64,000 bases of DNA from Tamarix chinensis (GCA_030549775.1 CM060175.1:97331470-97395469); one strand, 5' to 3'; positions 11,147 through 26,300 are shown, numbered from the stretch's first letter. Notes: generated by a model from the letters alone, not told the origin. Made by a program: numbers and translations.

Positions 11147-14100
11147 CTAACCCTTCGAATCCTCCGAGAACGCGAATGAGCAGTTGGAAGAACCTTGATA
11201 GGTCACCTTCCTCCTAGGAGGGGATGATGCTAAAGTTCCCGTGGGGTGGTTAGTGGACTTTGTCATGTCGGGCTCTGTCCTCGGTGCATCGTCCGGTCGA
11301 ATCTCCTTAAGCATAGCTACGACGTCCTTCATAGCTGGCCGATCATCAGCCCTAGTGCTGGCACAAAGGAATGAAACAGCTAGTGTCTGTAGCATTTCGT
11401 GCATTTGAGGATCGGATCTTCCTCTTAGCTTAGCCTCAAGGATGTCGACTGGATCGCCCTTTTTCTGTAAATGATCCCGAACCCACTGCACTAAGTGTGC
11501 TCCTCCAGGCAATGTGGGGTCTAATGGATGCCTTCCTGTTAAGACCTCTAAAAGAACCACACCAAAGCTGTAGACATCACTCTTTTCTGTCACACGATGC
11601 ATCGACGCAAGTTCTGTTGATGGACATGAAACTATTAGATAAACTGTGGTTTAAATCTTATATACAGCACAAATCAGGAAAGATAAATAAAATAAAAACT
11701 TTGGAAAGAATACTGTCATTCTTACTTGATTGATCCAAGACATTTGAAACTTACCGGGAGCCATATAGCCGTAGGAACCTGCTAGGTGAGGTCTTGGACT
11801 TGATTTTGAGTCGTCTTCTCCTGGGTTGCTATGGACAAGCCTGGCCAGGCCAAAATCAGCGAGGCAAGGCTCGAATCTGGGACCCAATAGTACATTCATG
11901 GCTTTCACATCACCATGAAGGATCGAAGGCACACAATCGTGATGCAAGTAAGCAAGAGCATGTGCAACGCCTAGAACAATATCGTATCTTGCCTCCCACT
12001 CTGCCTTTCCCTTCCCCGTACCGTGGAGCAGTGAGCTTAAGCTTCCGTTAGGGAGATAATCGTAGAACAAGAGCTTTAGGTTCCCGTTTGATCCCCAACC
12101 CAGAAGCCGAACAATGTTCTTGTGGCGGATCGAGCCTAAAGTCTGGATCTCTGAACGGAATGCACCCGTTTCTTCTGTCGACCACATCTTCTTAACCGCA
12201 AACGTCTGACCACTTGGCATAGTTACCCTGTATACAACCCCCGAGCTTCCCGTACCAATCACGTTGCTGGATGTCAAATTCTTGACTACTTCATCGATGG
12301 AAAACTCCATCTTTTGATACAACGTCAGTTCCCAAGTTTCGGCTTCCATCAGATCTCTGTCAGAGTTTCGGACACGAATGAGCATGTATACTGCGAGTAG
12401 GATAAGAACCGCACTTGTGCTAACTAGGATAGACATAGCTAGCTTCATAGTTGTTTTTGCATTTCCTCCGTGTCCCATTCCATCATCTGGACTCGCTGCC
12501 CTATTGGATATGTCTAGATGTTTGTTTCCAGCCAGGTTGCTAAGAGGAAGTTTCTGGAAGAAAGGAGTGTTTGGTACATCTCCAGAGAAATCATTATGTG
12601 ATATATTCAAGGAAACGAGGTTCTGAAGCTTTGTGAGGGTGTTTAAGTTGCCGGAGAGTTTGTTGTGAGAAAGGTCAAGGACTCCTAGCCTGCCGAGGTC
12701 AGAAAATTCAGTGGGAATCTGACCTGTGAGTTGGTTGCTGCTAAGGTTCAGAGAGATCTCCAGAGCTGGGAGTTGTCCCAGTTCTTTTGGGATCTCGCCT
12801 GTAAAGCTATTGCTGCCCAAGTCTAGCAGTTGCAGCTTATTACAGGAGAGAATCTCTGATGGAATTCTACCCGTCATTTGATTCTGTCCTAGGTTGAGTT
12901 TAGTTAACTCGTTTAATGAGCCAATAGTTGGCGTTAAAGTACCTGAGAGCCGATTGTCTGAAACGTCCACAAACTGTAGACTTTTAGGCAAAGTATCTGG
13001 TAACGAGCCGGTGAGTCCATTTGAATGGACATCAAGGAACTCTAAATTCCCGCAGCCAGAAATAGATGCTGGGATTTCCCCAGTGAACCGGTTGTTGCTC
13101 ATATCAAAGAAATTCAGAGACTTTAAGCTTCCTATCTCCGATGGAATAGTACCCGCTATTCTATTGCTATTTACCCGAAACCTGTACAAATCTGTACAGT
13201 TCCCTATGTCAGGGGGGAGATAACCGGACAAGTCGTTGGAGAGCAACAGCAGTTTGCTGAGATTCCTCAGCCCAAATATCTCTTTGGGTATTGGACCAAT
13301 GAGATGGTTGTATGAGAGATCGAGCGCTTGAAGCTCAATGCACTCTGAAAGACTTACTGGTATATTGCCTGTTAGCTTGTTCTGCCAGGCGAAGAACAGA
13401 GTCAGGTTCTTCAGATTGCTGATAGTGGTAGGAATCACACCTGAGAGTCCATTGTTATCGACTTCGAGATGAGTCAGAGCTGTACAATTTGTGACTTCTG
13501 CAGGAATGATACCCGACAGTTTGTTTACACTGAGCTGAAGCCCCTGAAGCTTCAAAAGATTTCCGAGGCTACGAGGTATGCTGCCTGTGAGCTCGTTGAC
13601 AGATAAGTCTATGACAGTGAGCTCTATGCAGCTCCCGAGCTCTTCTGGGATGGCGCCCACTATGTTGTTCTGCCACAGAAGTAAGCTCTGAAGCTTGGTA
13701 AGCCTCCCGATGCTTCTTGGGATGGAGCCGGAGATTGAGTTCTGGTATAAATACAGGTTCTGCAGCTGACTGCAGTTCCCAATCTCTTCTGGGATTGAAC
13801 CAGACAATTGAGACGTGTAGATAGCTATTGTCTGGAGCCTTTTCAATCTTCCGATCGATGGTGGCAATCTACCAGAGATGCTGGTTTCAGCAACGCCTAA
13901 CATGACCAAGTTGGTGCAGTTTCCAATCTCCATAGGGAGTTCACCCTTGAGATTTTGGTTCCCGCCGGCCCGAAAACTTTCCAGCTTGTTTAACTCTCCA
14001 AAACTCTTGGGAATTTCACCACCGATTTGATTGTCATAGATTGCTAAGTAGACAAGGCTCGAAAGGTTTCCAATCTCCGAAGGAATGGAGCCTTCGAGAT

Positions 14101-14602
14101 TGTTGGTATGGAGAGACAGATTCTGTAGCTTCTGTAGCCTGCAAATTTCAACTGGGATTTCCCCGGTGATAGCATTGTCGCTAATATCGATCAAAACCAA
14201 CTCCCGATAATCTCCGAACTCTTTCGGGATGTTCCCGGTAAGATTGGTTGATGATAAGATGATGGTGTTTAATGATTTGAGAGGTTGTAAGTTGGAAGGT
14301 AGGGGCAGGCCTGCAAGGTCCACGGACCTTAAAGACAACTGCACTACTTGTCCGTTTCGGTCGCAGTGGATTCCATACCAGCTGCAAGGAGTTGGGTCTG
14401 AGGATTTCCATGAATTCAGTGCATCTGCGGAGCCGTTTGAGCTGTTCTTCCATGATAGAAGAGCTTGTCCTTGATCATCAATGGAGAAACAGGAATAGAA
14501 AAAGAACAGAGATAAGTTAAGAAAAATGGATTGTAATGTGAAGAAGGAATAGATATTGGGAGGAGGATTAGGAAGGATGAGGTTTCTTAGGATTGCAGTC
14601 AT
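11147..14602 (-). CDS. LRR receptor-like kinase, RGF-receptor (RGI3/RGI4-like) type, 1104 aa, two exons
   Basis: A plasma-membrane receptor of LRR subfamily XI; Arabidopsis relatives At4g26540 and At5g56040 (RGI3, RGI4) perceive root growth factor peptides or act in related peptide signalling. Exon 1 is 14602-11755, exon 2 is 11613-11147 (TAG); the intron starts GTAAG and ends CAG and splits the APE motif. In order: a hydrophobic N-terminal signal (to ~residue 41), LRRNT with PCSWYGIHC, ~20 LRRs with LSGSIP/LTGNIP-type repeats, a transmembrane segment at ~720-742 (ILVSTSAVLILLAVYMLI), and the kinase. Kinase motifs seen are GTGSSGVVY, Lys804 in AVKKMW, HGDVKAMN (Asp898) and DFG (Asp916). HGD replaces HRD, so it is a non-RD kinase, as in my memory of its relatives. 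The C-terminus has SSNCSFAF. All motifs are intact. I cannot separate RGI3 from RGI4 orthology without a tree. Confidence 0.95.
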
Positions 14603-15261
14603 TGTTGAGAGGAGAGAACCATCTGTGTTGGGATTGCAGAGGGGGAAACCCCATGTTTTGTTTATAGAACTAAAGTTAATAGATCTAGATCAAGAAGCAC
14701 ATTACCCCCATTTTTTTTTTTGTTTTTCATTTTAAAAAATTATACTACATATCCGTTATTTTTTTTATAATTCGTTAATGCATTTATGATGCGGTGGTTT
14801 TGTTATAAACTGAGATGGCGACGGGTCTTTTATTTTGTTTCTTTCATTGTAGTTTTCTTTATTTATTTTTTTACCCTGAAGTACTTTTAATAGCTTTGTT
14901 TTTTTTTTGGAGCCAAAATTAATCGGCTTTTCTGTAGTAGTACTAGTTGTCCATACGAATAAGTGTCAGAAAATAAAAGAGTGGTGTGGTGGTGCGTCAG
15001 AGAGCAGAGGAACAGAGTAGTACTGGTATTGCTACCTCGAGAAAGAATGGGTTTTTACTTTTTTTGAGTCCGTTTTTATTTTCCTCGAACTTTTGATAAT
15101 TCCTCGAACTTCTGATAATTTTGTTCGATCCGCTTCTCTTTTACTTATGAAATGAAAATTTGTTTACCTTCTGGTCCATTTGTTTCTGTTTGCTCCTGCA
15201 AGAAAGAAATCCAACTTTAATTTGGTGTTTGGACAACTGTTTCATTGCAGTTTTGGCAGAA

Positions 15262-15281
15262 ATATATATATATATATATAT
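15262..15281. repeat. (AT)n microsatellite
   Basis: A perfect AT dinucleotide run of about 20 bp. Confidence 0.9.
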
Positions 15282-16396
15282 GAATGGTTAAATACTATCT
15301 CCTACTTGAATTCTGAATCCTTACCGCCCGCAATATGGACAATCAGATTAATGGACATACCTTATACATTAATAATTTATATATTTTTAAAATATTAATA
15401 AAATTATATTAAAATTCGACTTAAATCTTCACATCTACAAATCATTAAACCCATTAATAATGAAAGAAAAAGAATTTGAATATAAGATAAAAGTAAAAAG
15501 TATATGTCTGATTCTTTATAATAGATTCTTTTATACAAAAATCTCGTGTTATAATTAATTATTTTTTTTTATAAAGAGGAAATTATTAGGAAAATGAGAG
15601 GCACAAGGCAAAAAATAAATAAATTCACGGAGACACTCATTATAATATTATTTTAGTCCAAATACTCTGAACAGCCGGAGTTCTGTCTGGTGGTGGGATT
15701 TGGTGTGTGACCGCACCCAACTAATCACAACCTTATACAAAACCATGTCTGTCTGATACTATTAAATTGAAGGGAAAAAAGAAAGTTGAGTAAGCGGGTC
15801 CATAAGTTTTTTTTTTTTAAAAAAGCGGTGACTGCAGATGAGTTGGCCATGTGTTGCTTCTTTGTTTCTAGCAGCATATAGTTTTCTGTATAATCTTCTA
15901 GCGAATGGGAAAAAATAAAATAAAAAAAATCCTGCTTCAGCGGATGCATCGACATGTTCGTTGGCTGAAATATAAATATATATATATAGTTATGAGTAAA
16001 CTTAACTTACACAGTAACATATAGATTTGCCGATTAATAATGAATCGTTCATTCAATCGTTTTAAACACGACACGACATACTAACGAATTTCTGGTAAAG
16101 AAATTAGGCGTATTTGAACATCGATTAAATTTATTTTATTTTATTTTATTTATTTGAAAGATCTATATTAGGTATTTGCTCACAAATCAGTACGCATGTT
16201 AGGATAATCTTATTCTTTGGGAAAAAGAGTTGATGCAGATGTAGAAGTTTGAATATGCTGGTGCGGAGTCGGAGGAAGAGGATTAGTGGCGAAGTGGTGC
16301 ACATGGCAGCCTAGAGGAATATTAGTATTAAAAAATGAATTTCATTAGTATTGAAATCTACAAATCTAGTCAGCCTATCGGGGACGGGCTTTGTTG

Positions 16397-16399
<3 letters not shown>

Positions 16400-16442
<43 letters not shown>
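16400..16442. repeat. (TA)n microsatellite
   Basis: A perfect TA run of about 43 bp. Confidence 0.95.
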
Positions 16443-16448
<6 letters not shown>

Positions 16449-18747
16449 TTTTTATAAAAAGGAAAAAACACAATAAGGAGGAAAATGGATTAGAAAGTAG
16501 TAAAGATTTTTTTTGGATCGGAATGAATTGAAGTGAGAATAAATATTAAAAATTAATTTATATAAATAAAATAAAAATTTTAAAATATTATTTGGATGAT
16601 ATTAAACTAACGCGAGTAGATTAGGATGAATATTTTAAAATTTTAATTTAAATTAAAGTGAACGAAGGTTAAAAAAAATAAAACAAATGACGAGATATAT
16701 AACAAAAGACAGTGGATGAGACGATGACGGTGATTTAATTAATATAAATTAAAAGTACGTTTCTTCTATCAAATTAAAATATTATTTATATATTAATATT
16801 TACTTCTAATACTCTTAAAATTAGAAGTTAATAAAAATAAAATTATTTAAAATTTAACCTTAATTTAACTTGTCAAAATTAATAAAATTAATCCCCGTAC
16901 AAAATAAAACAATTAATTCGTCACATGTCAACCCAAAAGACACATGCCATGAGGTAATGGCTCGAATGGACTGACCGGAGGGGACAACTTGACGTCATCT
17001 TTCTCAATCTCCTACGTTCATTTGTTAAGGCGTCTTAATCAATCTATCTATTGATATTGTCCCATTTATTTATGTAAATGGTTCTATTTTTAAAATTTAC
17101 CTGATGCGTTGAAGACTTGAAGTGGTACCATAATTCTTTTTTTTTTTTTAATAGGATCCGTACGATAGTGCGCGGATCCGTTGCTATTAAGCTGAAACGA
17201 TTTTTAATATTTTGCGTCACCGGGTTATGACGTATGATTCATTTATATATATATATGCACATATGTCCCTGTTAGTTTTTGATTTCTTTTGTTCTTAAAT
17301 AAAAAAGTATCACCAAACTTGTATATTTGTGAAGTATTTTCGAACTAAATACTGCTTTACAAAAAGAGTTTCAATACTTATCTATAATTCTAAAATTTAG
17401 TCGAACACGTTGGAGATGAGGACTATAAATAAGAGACTAAAATTTAAAATATTTAATATTCAATAATACCAATTAATTTATGTACTTGTTAGAATTTTTT
17501 TAAAAAAATTAATACGAGTACTATCCTAGGAATAAAATTAAGTATTTATTAATAACCTTAAGAATTATAGTCAACAAAACAAAAATAAAAAGAAGTAAAA
17601 AATATCATGATAATTTTATAGAAATATTGAAACGCATGACCTCCGTAGAACTTATTCTATAAGTTATATATACTACCATATTGCAGTTTTTTTTTTTTTT
17701 TGTTGCTATTTTCTGTAAGAGACAGAATAGAGGAAAATAAGACAATAATAATAATAATAATTGCAGGGGAGAAAATGAAAAGAGGAGGACATTATTGCTG
17801 GGTTGCAGAAAGATAGGCCTGCTGGCTGCGGTCATTAATCAGTTATTATTGTTGCTACTTGCTACTTGCCACTGAACTGAAGAGAAGGCCGCGGAGCTAC
17901 TGTGCTTTAATGTCAGAACGAAACAAAACCTAACATGGATTTTTTTTTAGCTTCTGATTTGATTTTGAAAGCCGGAATTAATGCCCCGACTAAAACAGGC
18001 CATCTCCTTCTTTTCGAAACGTCGCTCTCTCCGCGTCAATAGATTATTATTTTTTAAATAATTTATATACTTTTTTTTTATAAAAATAATTGATAAAAAT
18101 AATTTTAACATATTATTTATATATTTTTATTAAACATTACGATAGTATTTAATATATAATAAAAATACAAAAAGTAGATTTTAATTTTTTCAAACAAAAT
18201 TTACACTTACAATAAATTTTTTTTTTTTAAAATAAGGTGAGAGTATGACCATAGTATCTCTTAAGGAAATAGAAGTATACATAATAAGAAATGAATAATA
18301 AAGTTGCAGCCGTGATTGTAATTATGGTCACGATTATCGTGTTACGATAGATGGATGTTATGGATAATATTTATATATAATAGTGTGATTTATATATTAT
18401 TTTTCTTACGATAAATATTAATAAATATCAATAAATATGAATAAAATATATCGGATAAACTACACTGTATTAGCTGATATGCATGGGTTGCTCTTTTGAC
18501 ACCATATAATTTCGCGTATCGGTGTATGGGAAGATATTTTATTCCATGTCTACTGCCCACTGTGAGTATAAGGAGATCTCGATTGAGCACATGAAAAGAC
18601 AGTTGTAACTATCCAAACGAAGAATAAAGAGGACCGTGCTCAAAAGACGGAAACGTGTACGTGTTTGGAATGGAACTAGAAAAACCGATGTCCGGGATAG
18701 GAGAGCATCATCAAAAGAGTCCTGTAGCCTGGGCCCGCTCATGATTA

Positions 18748-18751
18748 CACA

Positions 18752-18780
<29 letters not shown>
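18748..18780. repeat. (ACAT)n microsatellite
   Basis: About eight copies of ACAT. On the other strand it gives a spurious YVCM repeat ORF. Confidence 0.95.
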
Positions 18781-18782
<2 letters not shown>

Positions 18783-19035
18783 CCTTCAATTCGATGCCCA
18801 TGGCCATGAGATGGTCTCCAAGTACAGCCAACCACCTTCTTAAATTTCACCAAATTTAGCCCTCCGTCGTATCATAACACATGTAAAATTAAATCTACGT
18901 AGCATGGTTGAATGCTAGATAATATGCGGTATCAAAAGAATAAAGTTATGAAAATAAGTAGGAAATTATTAGTTCTTAACATTAGATTTTTTATTTATTA
19001 GAAAAATAAATAAATCAAAAGATGTAACATTAGGT

Positions 19036-19060
19036 TCTCTCTCTCTCTCTCTCTCTCTCT
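19036..19060. repeat. (CT)n microsatellite
   Basis: A perfect CT run of about 25 bp. Confidence 0.95.
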
Positions 19061-19975
19061 AACAATTGCCTGTCTAGTTGGAGGTGACATAGACTTACCA
19101 TAATCTTAATTTTTGATTGATTCATTCATTCACTTTTCCTTGAATGTGGAGGGAGCAATAAATAAGTGCTTCAAATATTTCATGCGCTTTTTTCCCCCCT
19201 TACAAAATTAATCCTAATATATATATTTAGGATAATATATTTTGACAATATCACATGTGCATGACACTCATCAGTTGCAACTCAAACAATATATATATAT
19301 GTGTGTGTGGTTTATGTACGTGCGTGTATGGATGGAACGATCATTTGGATCGGATCCAAAAATAATAAATAAAAAATTGTAATGCTAAGATTGATGAATT
19401 CGGACCCAATGGAACACGCCCTCACATGACTCGTGAGTGCTTCTGCGTCCGTACACGATCTTGAATACTATAATGCGCATTTTTTGTTTTATGAATCCAA
19501 TCAGAGTTAGGGATCTAAGATCGGCAAGAAATATTGGCAATCGATCGGGCAAGTGATGGCACATGACTTCATCTGTTTATTTTTATTTAAAAAAAAATGG
19601 TTCCCGTGTGCATTAGAAATTAGCTTGGGAATTAGTTCATTAAACTTCTGCGGAACTTTATTATCTAATCATTCCTATGCTTAATTAAATTGATAAGGAA
19701 AAATAATAATAAAGCAACAGAAGTGAACTGAAATTTATAACTTGGGACTTTTTGTTATATCAGCCGACTTAGGAAAAATTATTATTATGGTATTAGAATG
19801 ACGTTGTTTAGTACATGATTGATGAACTACGTTGTATTAATTGCAAGAAGATAGATTTATAATATTACTTTTAATGCCTTCTATTATGAATATAATTTTA
19901 TTTATTTATAATGAAAATATGTAGATATAAATACGAAGGTCGAACGCAGTCTATAATCAAAATTATCAACCTTTT

Positions 19976-19999
19976 TATTTATTTATTTATTTATTTATA
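19976..19999. repeat. (TTTA)n microsatellite
   Basis: About six copies of a TTTA tetranucleotide. Confidence 0.85.
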
Positions 20000-22900
20000 T
20001 ATAGATGGTGAGGATGCGGAAAGTAAACTCACACACAGACACACGAAGGCACCATGCCATGTTACACCCACCTATTTCTACAGTGCAGATCGATTAAAAA
20101 TGCCCCCGTTTTTGGCCGTCCTTGTCCGTAACATGAGCAGTTGGATCGAACACCGCACGAGAGAGTGGAGCCACGACAAGAGGCCAGTGAGGTCCCTTCA
20201 ATTATCGGCGTTTCAATTATTGGATGGATATATCATATATATATACAGTACTGTCACTTTGGAAGTTACCATCAAGCGCAACAGTTTCTTCCCGGCACTC
20301 AATTAAAGACAGTGTAACGATCCATGAACATACATCTTCTATATTTATGAATGCTCGGAGGGCTTCGATCGTTCGGGCCTCTTCCGATCGAGTTTGAGTC
20401 GCGTCGAGAATAAATGCGGATCACTTTCGGATATAATAATTGGATATATCTTACTTTTTATTAACTCCTAGCCTTCCCCACTCCTTTGAGTTATCATTTT
20501 TTATTTATTTAAATATATAAGGGGTCTGTAGATTTAGGTACAAATTATTAAATTTCTTTTTATGGATGTATCGATATGTATCATTGCACTGTAAATCGAA
20601 TTAATTGCTACTTTCATAAATTTAAGTTAAATCGCTTGTAATTCTATAGCTAATTATTTAATTTAGTGCCGCTTCACTTCCGCCAATATTTTCCATGATA
20701 GTACTGAGGAAAATAAGAGAGGGCAGAGGAGGGAGGGGGGTGTTGCTGTGGGGAAGGTTGGGGCCTTGGGGGGTGGGGGGTAATTGATTTTTAGTGAAGG
20801 ATGGATAGGATAGGATGATTGAATAGGGGAATCGATAATGACCGCACCATTTTGAGACCAAAAAGTTTTTGCTCGTGCTGCTGCACCTGCACGCTCGTGT
20901 AGTTAATTTTGCTCCCTTTACGTCCTTGTCCGTCAGCTAGTTATCAGCTCCGCCAAATGATTTATGACGAGGCCAAATTTCTCTACATGCCCACGCTGTT
21001 CATATTCTCCGTCGCTATTTTTTTTTTTTTTTTTTTATGGTTCCTGACTCATTATTTAGATATATATCGAATCGTTATATGGATCTTGAGAAGGCACCAT
21101 TATTATCGATCTTGAACCCATATATACACATTCAATCGTTTCTATTTCGAAATATTTACCTAAAGACTAAATCATACCCAATTAATCGCCTTCATCTTCA
21201 CTATGCTTCTCGCTTAACGTATACTTCAAAACCAGCCTTTAACATACCATTTAATTCAAACAAACGAATTTTTTTTTCCGCTTCATTATATTATATTATT
21301 GTTCAATATAATAAATTCGATTATTTAGCTCTGAGCGTGATGCTCCACCGATATTAGACATAGTTTTAAAAGCTGGATTAGTCTGGTAGTTGGCCACATT
21401 ACATATATCGATTTTTAATAGCATATAGTCTGTTAAAACCGATCGCATGGATGAGAACCCGCAAATTGAATAAAAATCAGGCAAAAAATGGGCCACGAGC
21501 CGATTATATGCGTATTTAGTTTATTTATTTTACATATTATATATTTTTTAATTTAATATTTATCGTTGATTTGAACAGTCTAAATCAACTATCTTATTTT
21601 ATGAGAATTGGTTTATGGATTAAGGAGAGTAGAAAGGAGTTCCTATACAAAAGTAAGGAGGTAGTTTATAATATGAAAGCTATTTTGGATGTCGGCATGA
21701 GTTAGTTTCTATGTTTTTATATATCTTCGTCGTATTTGCGCACCTTCTGTTGATGACTTTTATTGCTTATCTGTACCAACTATCAAAAAAAAAAAATGTC
21801 ACCAATTTTTTTACCTCACTTCACAAGATCAAATCCCTACGGTTATAGTAGACTCCCCCTTTTCTAGTATTAAAAAAAAATCCAGTTCTTTGACGCAATA
21901 TTTGATCCCCTTGCTCTATACTTTAATCACTTTTGCCTTTACCTTTTTTTATTTATTTTGCATGTCATGAACTTTTTTTCACTTTCCGTAGTTTAATATC
22001 TCAAATCAAGTATCTTTAGGGCTTAAACCCCGGATTAAAGGTCAAATCATTCTTCCTTAGTGGCGGTCTTACTTCCCTAAAACCTTTCCCTCAATTTCTG
22101 GACTTTGGCTCCTCGACCACTGACTCCCTTTCTTTTTTTTTTATTCTATAACCTTTTATAATTTCAATACAAAAGAAACCACTTACGATTAAATGTAATA
22201 TAAAGATTAGGGAGGAATGCATTCCTACATTCCAATCCCGTTGAGCAATGGCTTTTTCTTATATCACCTTTTTCTTTATCTTAGAACACCACTTTCGAAA
22301 GACATCGAAGGGTCAATGTTTGGGGAACTTGTACGTCTTTTTTTTATTGATAATGCTGTTGCTTTGAGTTAACTATTGTGATTTGTACGAATGGTTGGTG
22401 GCCATGTCCAAAGCGATATAAGGCTGGTTGAGCCCACACGTCTTTAAGTGAATTCCCTGGGACCAAGTTTCTGTGCTTAAGGCAGGCAGGAGCCCACGAA
22501 AGACCGGCCGGTGCTGTCGCTAATGGTGCGGCCAGTTAACCGAGAACGGGGTTTGGTTTCGTTACTTGTAAATTCCATAATTGGACTCCACAATAATGAA
22601 TAGGAAAACAAAACTAATGCCTTATTTGATAAAATCAACTGAAAAGTTGTTGAAAGTTGCAAAAATTACGTATAGGTTGGAAAATAGCCACTGATAGTAA
22701 AAACTTACAAGTTAGCTGGTTTTATTACAAGTGTTTGATATAATCGGTTATTGAACTAGCTAAAAAGTATTTAATGATATTAAACTAAACCTACAATGAT
22801 AATCATTAAAAAAAAAGCTGAAATTTATTGTATGGTTAAAATAAGAAAAGTATAAGAAGATATCGCTATTAAAATATCAATTCGATTTTATGGTTCTACG

Positions 22901-23399
22901 ATCTTAAAATAATCAAATGATACTAATTAGTTCTTATATGTATAATTTTAAAGTAATAGAATCGTAGTAAGATTTTATGATCTTATATAAGATCATAAAA
23001 TTTTACTATCCTACGCAATAATAATACCTTTCATTTATTTTTATCTTTAAATTACTTTTTTTTCCTTATTCGTACTATATTTGTTCCCTGACCCTCTAAT
23101 CTTCAACCTGCTATTATTTTGTGACATAGCGTGAGCACAAGCCAATATGAAAAAAAAATGATTGATATATCACTAAAACAAAAAAGGAAGTATAATGTTG
23201 ATAAAAGAGTCTAAACTTTTTATAAATGATATTTAATTTGTAGGACAATATTGGGTTCAAATGTAACTTTTTAATACGTGTGGTCAAACAAATTTGAAAA
23301 CATTACTTATTTTCTAGTGTTTAGGAACTCAAAACACTAGCTAGCATTTAACATTTGGCAAAATCAGCCCTTGTAAGCTGTAGTTTGAACCTTTACATT

Positions 23400-26300
23400 T
23401 ATTTTTTTATTTTTTCCAAAAATTTATATTAAGGAGTGTATGGTAAAGCTCACGCCCAATATGTCATTACACATAAGATAATTTAGCCAATCTAAGGGAC
23501 ACGAAAGCCTATGCAATCCCAAGGATACCTTAAGTGTCATACTAGCATGTTTGTTTGCACATATTTTTGCTTCTCGATAACATAAGTGAATCTCAAACTC
23601 AGCCACGTTCGTCATAATCCTTCTAGAATCCCTCACCAACCCTACATTGTTGCTTGTGCATGTCTCGATCTAAATTAATAAGCTCCACCACTGTCTTCGA
23701 ATCAATCTCTATGACTCCTTTACAACACCATTTTCCTAGCAATAACAAGACCTTGTCTAATAGCCCAAAGTTTTGCTGCTTGGGTTAAAGTTATCCCCAC
23801 CTTCACAAGAAAACTATGAATCCAAAGACTCCCATGGTCTTGAATAATACCTCCACCACTAGCCAAGCCTGTGCTCCTAACCATACATCCATCTACGTTC
23901 ACTTTAAATGTACCCCGTGGTGGAGCTAACCAACTTACATGCAACATTTGCCTCCTCCCGTACTAACTAGATCAAGGTATTTCTTCCATGCATCAAGTAT
24001 CCCCCTAGCCTGCGAAATAATGAAAGCTACCACATTTGCAATTCTTAACCTCCTATGAAAGACTTTTTTGCAATGCCATTTCCATAGCTATTGACACGCC
24101 ACTAGAAAACAATAAATTCTAGGGTAAATCATAACAAGTATGCATGCTTACTCAAAATTTATCCTTAATCCAAGAGCGAACATCATCAAAGAAGAATGAA
24201 GCTTGAAGCTAGAAGGAATATAAGGCATAAAAACAAAACCTTCACATGCTAGCACTCACGGAGTAAATTAGCAATGTTCTCACTAGACGTGCATCATAAC
24301 GGGCATGAAGTACTAGATGCAAAGCCACTTTGAACCTATTAAACATTTGTGGGAAGATTATACAAAGTTGATTTCAACGGAAATAAATGGATTCTCTATT
24401 GCCTACAACTTCCACACTAGATTCCAAGTGAATTGAATGCCTGCTACATTCTTGTGCATCATGAGCTCATAAGATAAAGTAGTTAATTAGGCCCCTAATG
24501 GGGTGTGGATCCAAGTCACTTGATCTTCCTCTTCATATGAGGGTACACACAAAAACCTGCAATTATCAAGATCACTGAACTCGCTAGTAGGTGAGAAAAA
24601 ATAAACCATCTCCAAGTACTCACTTCATTTACATAAGTTGCAACATTATTGTTCAAAGTATTCAAATCAATTTTGCCAAGGGAGACATCCAAAAGTGTTA
24701 TATCAAGAACCCATGGGTCCTTCCAAAATTAGATAGTACGACCATTGATAATGATCCATTAAGTGCCCTTAGAGATAATATCCAATCCTTTATAAGCACT
24801 TTTGCAGACATATGAAGCTTATTTCTTCCTTTAGACGGCTAGTGGGGGTGAGCTATCAAAGTATGTAGCTCAAAAAATCTCCACCCATGAAGCTAAGTCT
24901 CCCAGCACTAACTTCCATCCTAACTTCCTGAGTAATTAAAAGGCATTCATCTTGGTCTTGCAAATACCCTGGCTGCTAAGGATTTTAGGTAGGCAGATCT
25001 AATTTCATGCCACCCATGTTGCTAAGAGCTCCGATGTATAGAGAGGACCTCACCGTTTAATAAGTAACCATAGAAACGAAGGAACCCACTATTTATTTAT
25101 TCATCTGACACCTAATATCAATGAAATTTTTCGTTTTGAGCCTAGAAAAAGAAAAAATTGTGGCCAGGAAGGTTATAGTAGCAAAAGCCATTGGAATTTT
25201 TTTTTATACATTGGAAAAATAAGTTTTGTTATTCATAGACCAGGAACGGAGAAAAGAATAACTCACAAAAAAAAAATCAATTAGTTATTCATAAAAGTTT
25301 AATTTATTAAATGACCAAAATTATATCAATCTCATGGCAAACTTTCCTAGGTAACATATAAGTTTGTGTTGTGTAGGTAGGCAATGTAACAGGCACTGAC
25401 TTGGATAAGGTCACCTACCTTGCAAGTGATAAGCATTTGACTTTCTAATCCTCCATTTTTTGATTTCCATTATCCATAATGTGGAAAAAATGGTTGTAGG
25501 TTTATTTTTCCATGAACTACTTGGACACCCACCTAATTCCTTATTTCATCCACCACCAGTATACCATACCAAATATGGATCTATTGAATAATAGTGTCGT
25601 ATATGTTAGGATAGAAGAAAATAGAGGACTTTTCCCAATTGATCAATTATCCCAATTCCGTGGCATAACATTCCAAAATGGCACTAATAACCTCCATCTA
25701 GTCAATTTATGCTTCTGCAAAGAAAAATAAATCATTTTCCAAAAAGGCATAAGACATCACATATCCCACCTAAAAGCCGAGATTGGCTTCTAATATCCAA
25801 AGCTTACTATGTTGCAAATAAGTTGGGACAGTCTTTCAATATACAAAATAAAGATGTAAAAAAGTAAGGGGTCACCTTGCTTGATACCTTTCAAGGGAAT
25901 GATGTAGTTTGATAAACTATCATTTCATGCAATACACATCCAAACAGATGTGATCATAAGCATGATTTGTAAAATCGGGTTTTATGGTAGCTAAATCTAC
26001 TCAAGAGTGTCTTGAATGAAGTCTTGATTGACGCGATAATAATATTTAGGGAGATTAATTTTAATAGCCATAAGACCCCTCCTTATTGTCTTGCGTTAAA
26101 AGGTGTGCATGAGTTATTAGATTAGCAGGAAATAATCCATAGTGCTTTATTTTAATAAAAAAACCTTGTATGCACGAGCAAGATGATATAATCCAAGATT
26201 GGTTTGAACCTATTAACTAGCACCTTAGAAATAACTTTCAAAGATACATTGATGAGGCTAACAGGGCTAAAATACAAGACTCTCCCAATATTAGGTTTCT

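Larger units (their letters stand above)
14603..23399. other. AT-rich intergenic region, no supported gene
   Basis: This stretch starts with the upstream region of the receptor kinase. It is strongly AT-rich with many T-runs and microsatellites. The open frames present are short, of low complexity and without recognisable domains. MITE-like words (GTGTTTGATATAATCGG near 22730) suggest old DNA-transposon debris, but I could not fix any ends. Confidence 0.6.

Noticed and set aside
19911..20306. 131-aa plus-strand frame in the intergenic region
   Set aside because: It begins in a (TTTA)n microsatellite and ends beside a TA-rich run, with no recognisable domain or splice context.
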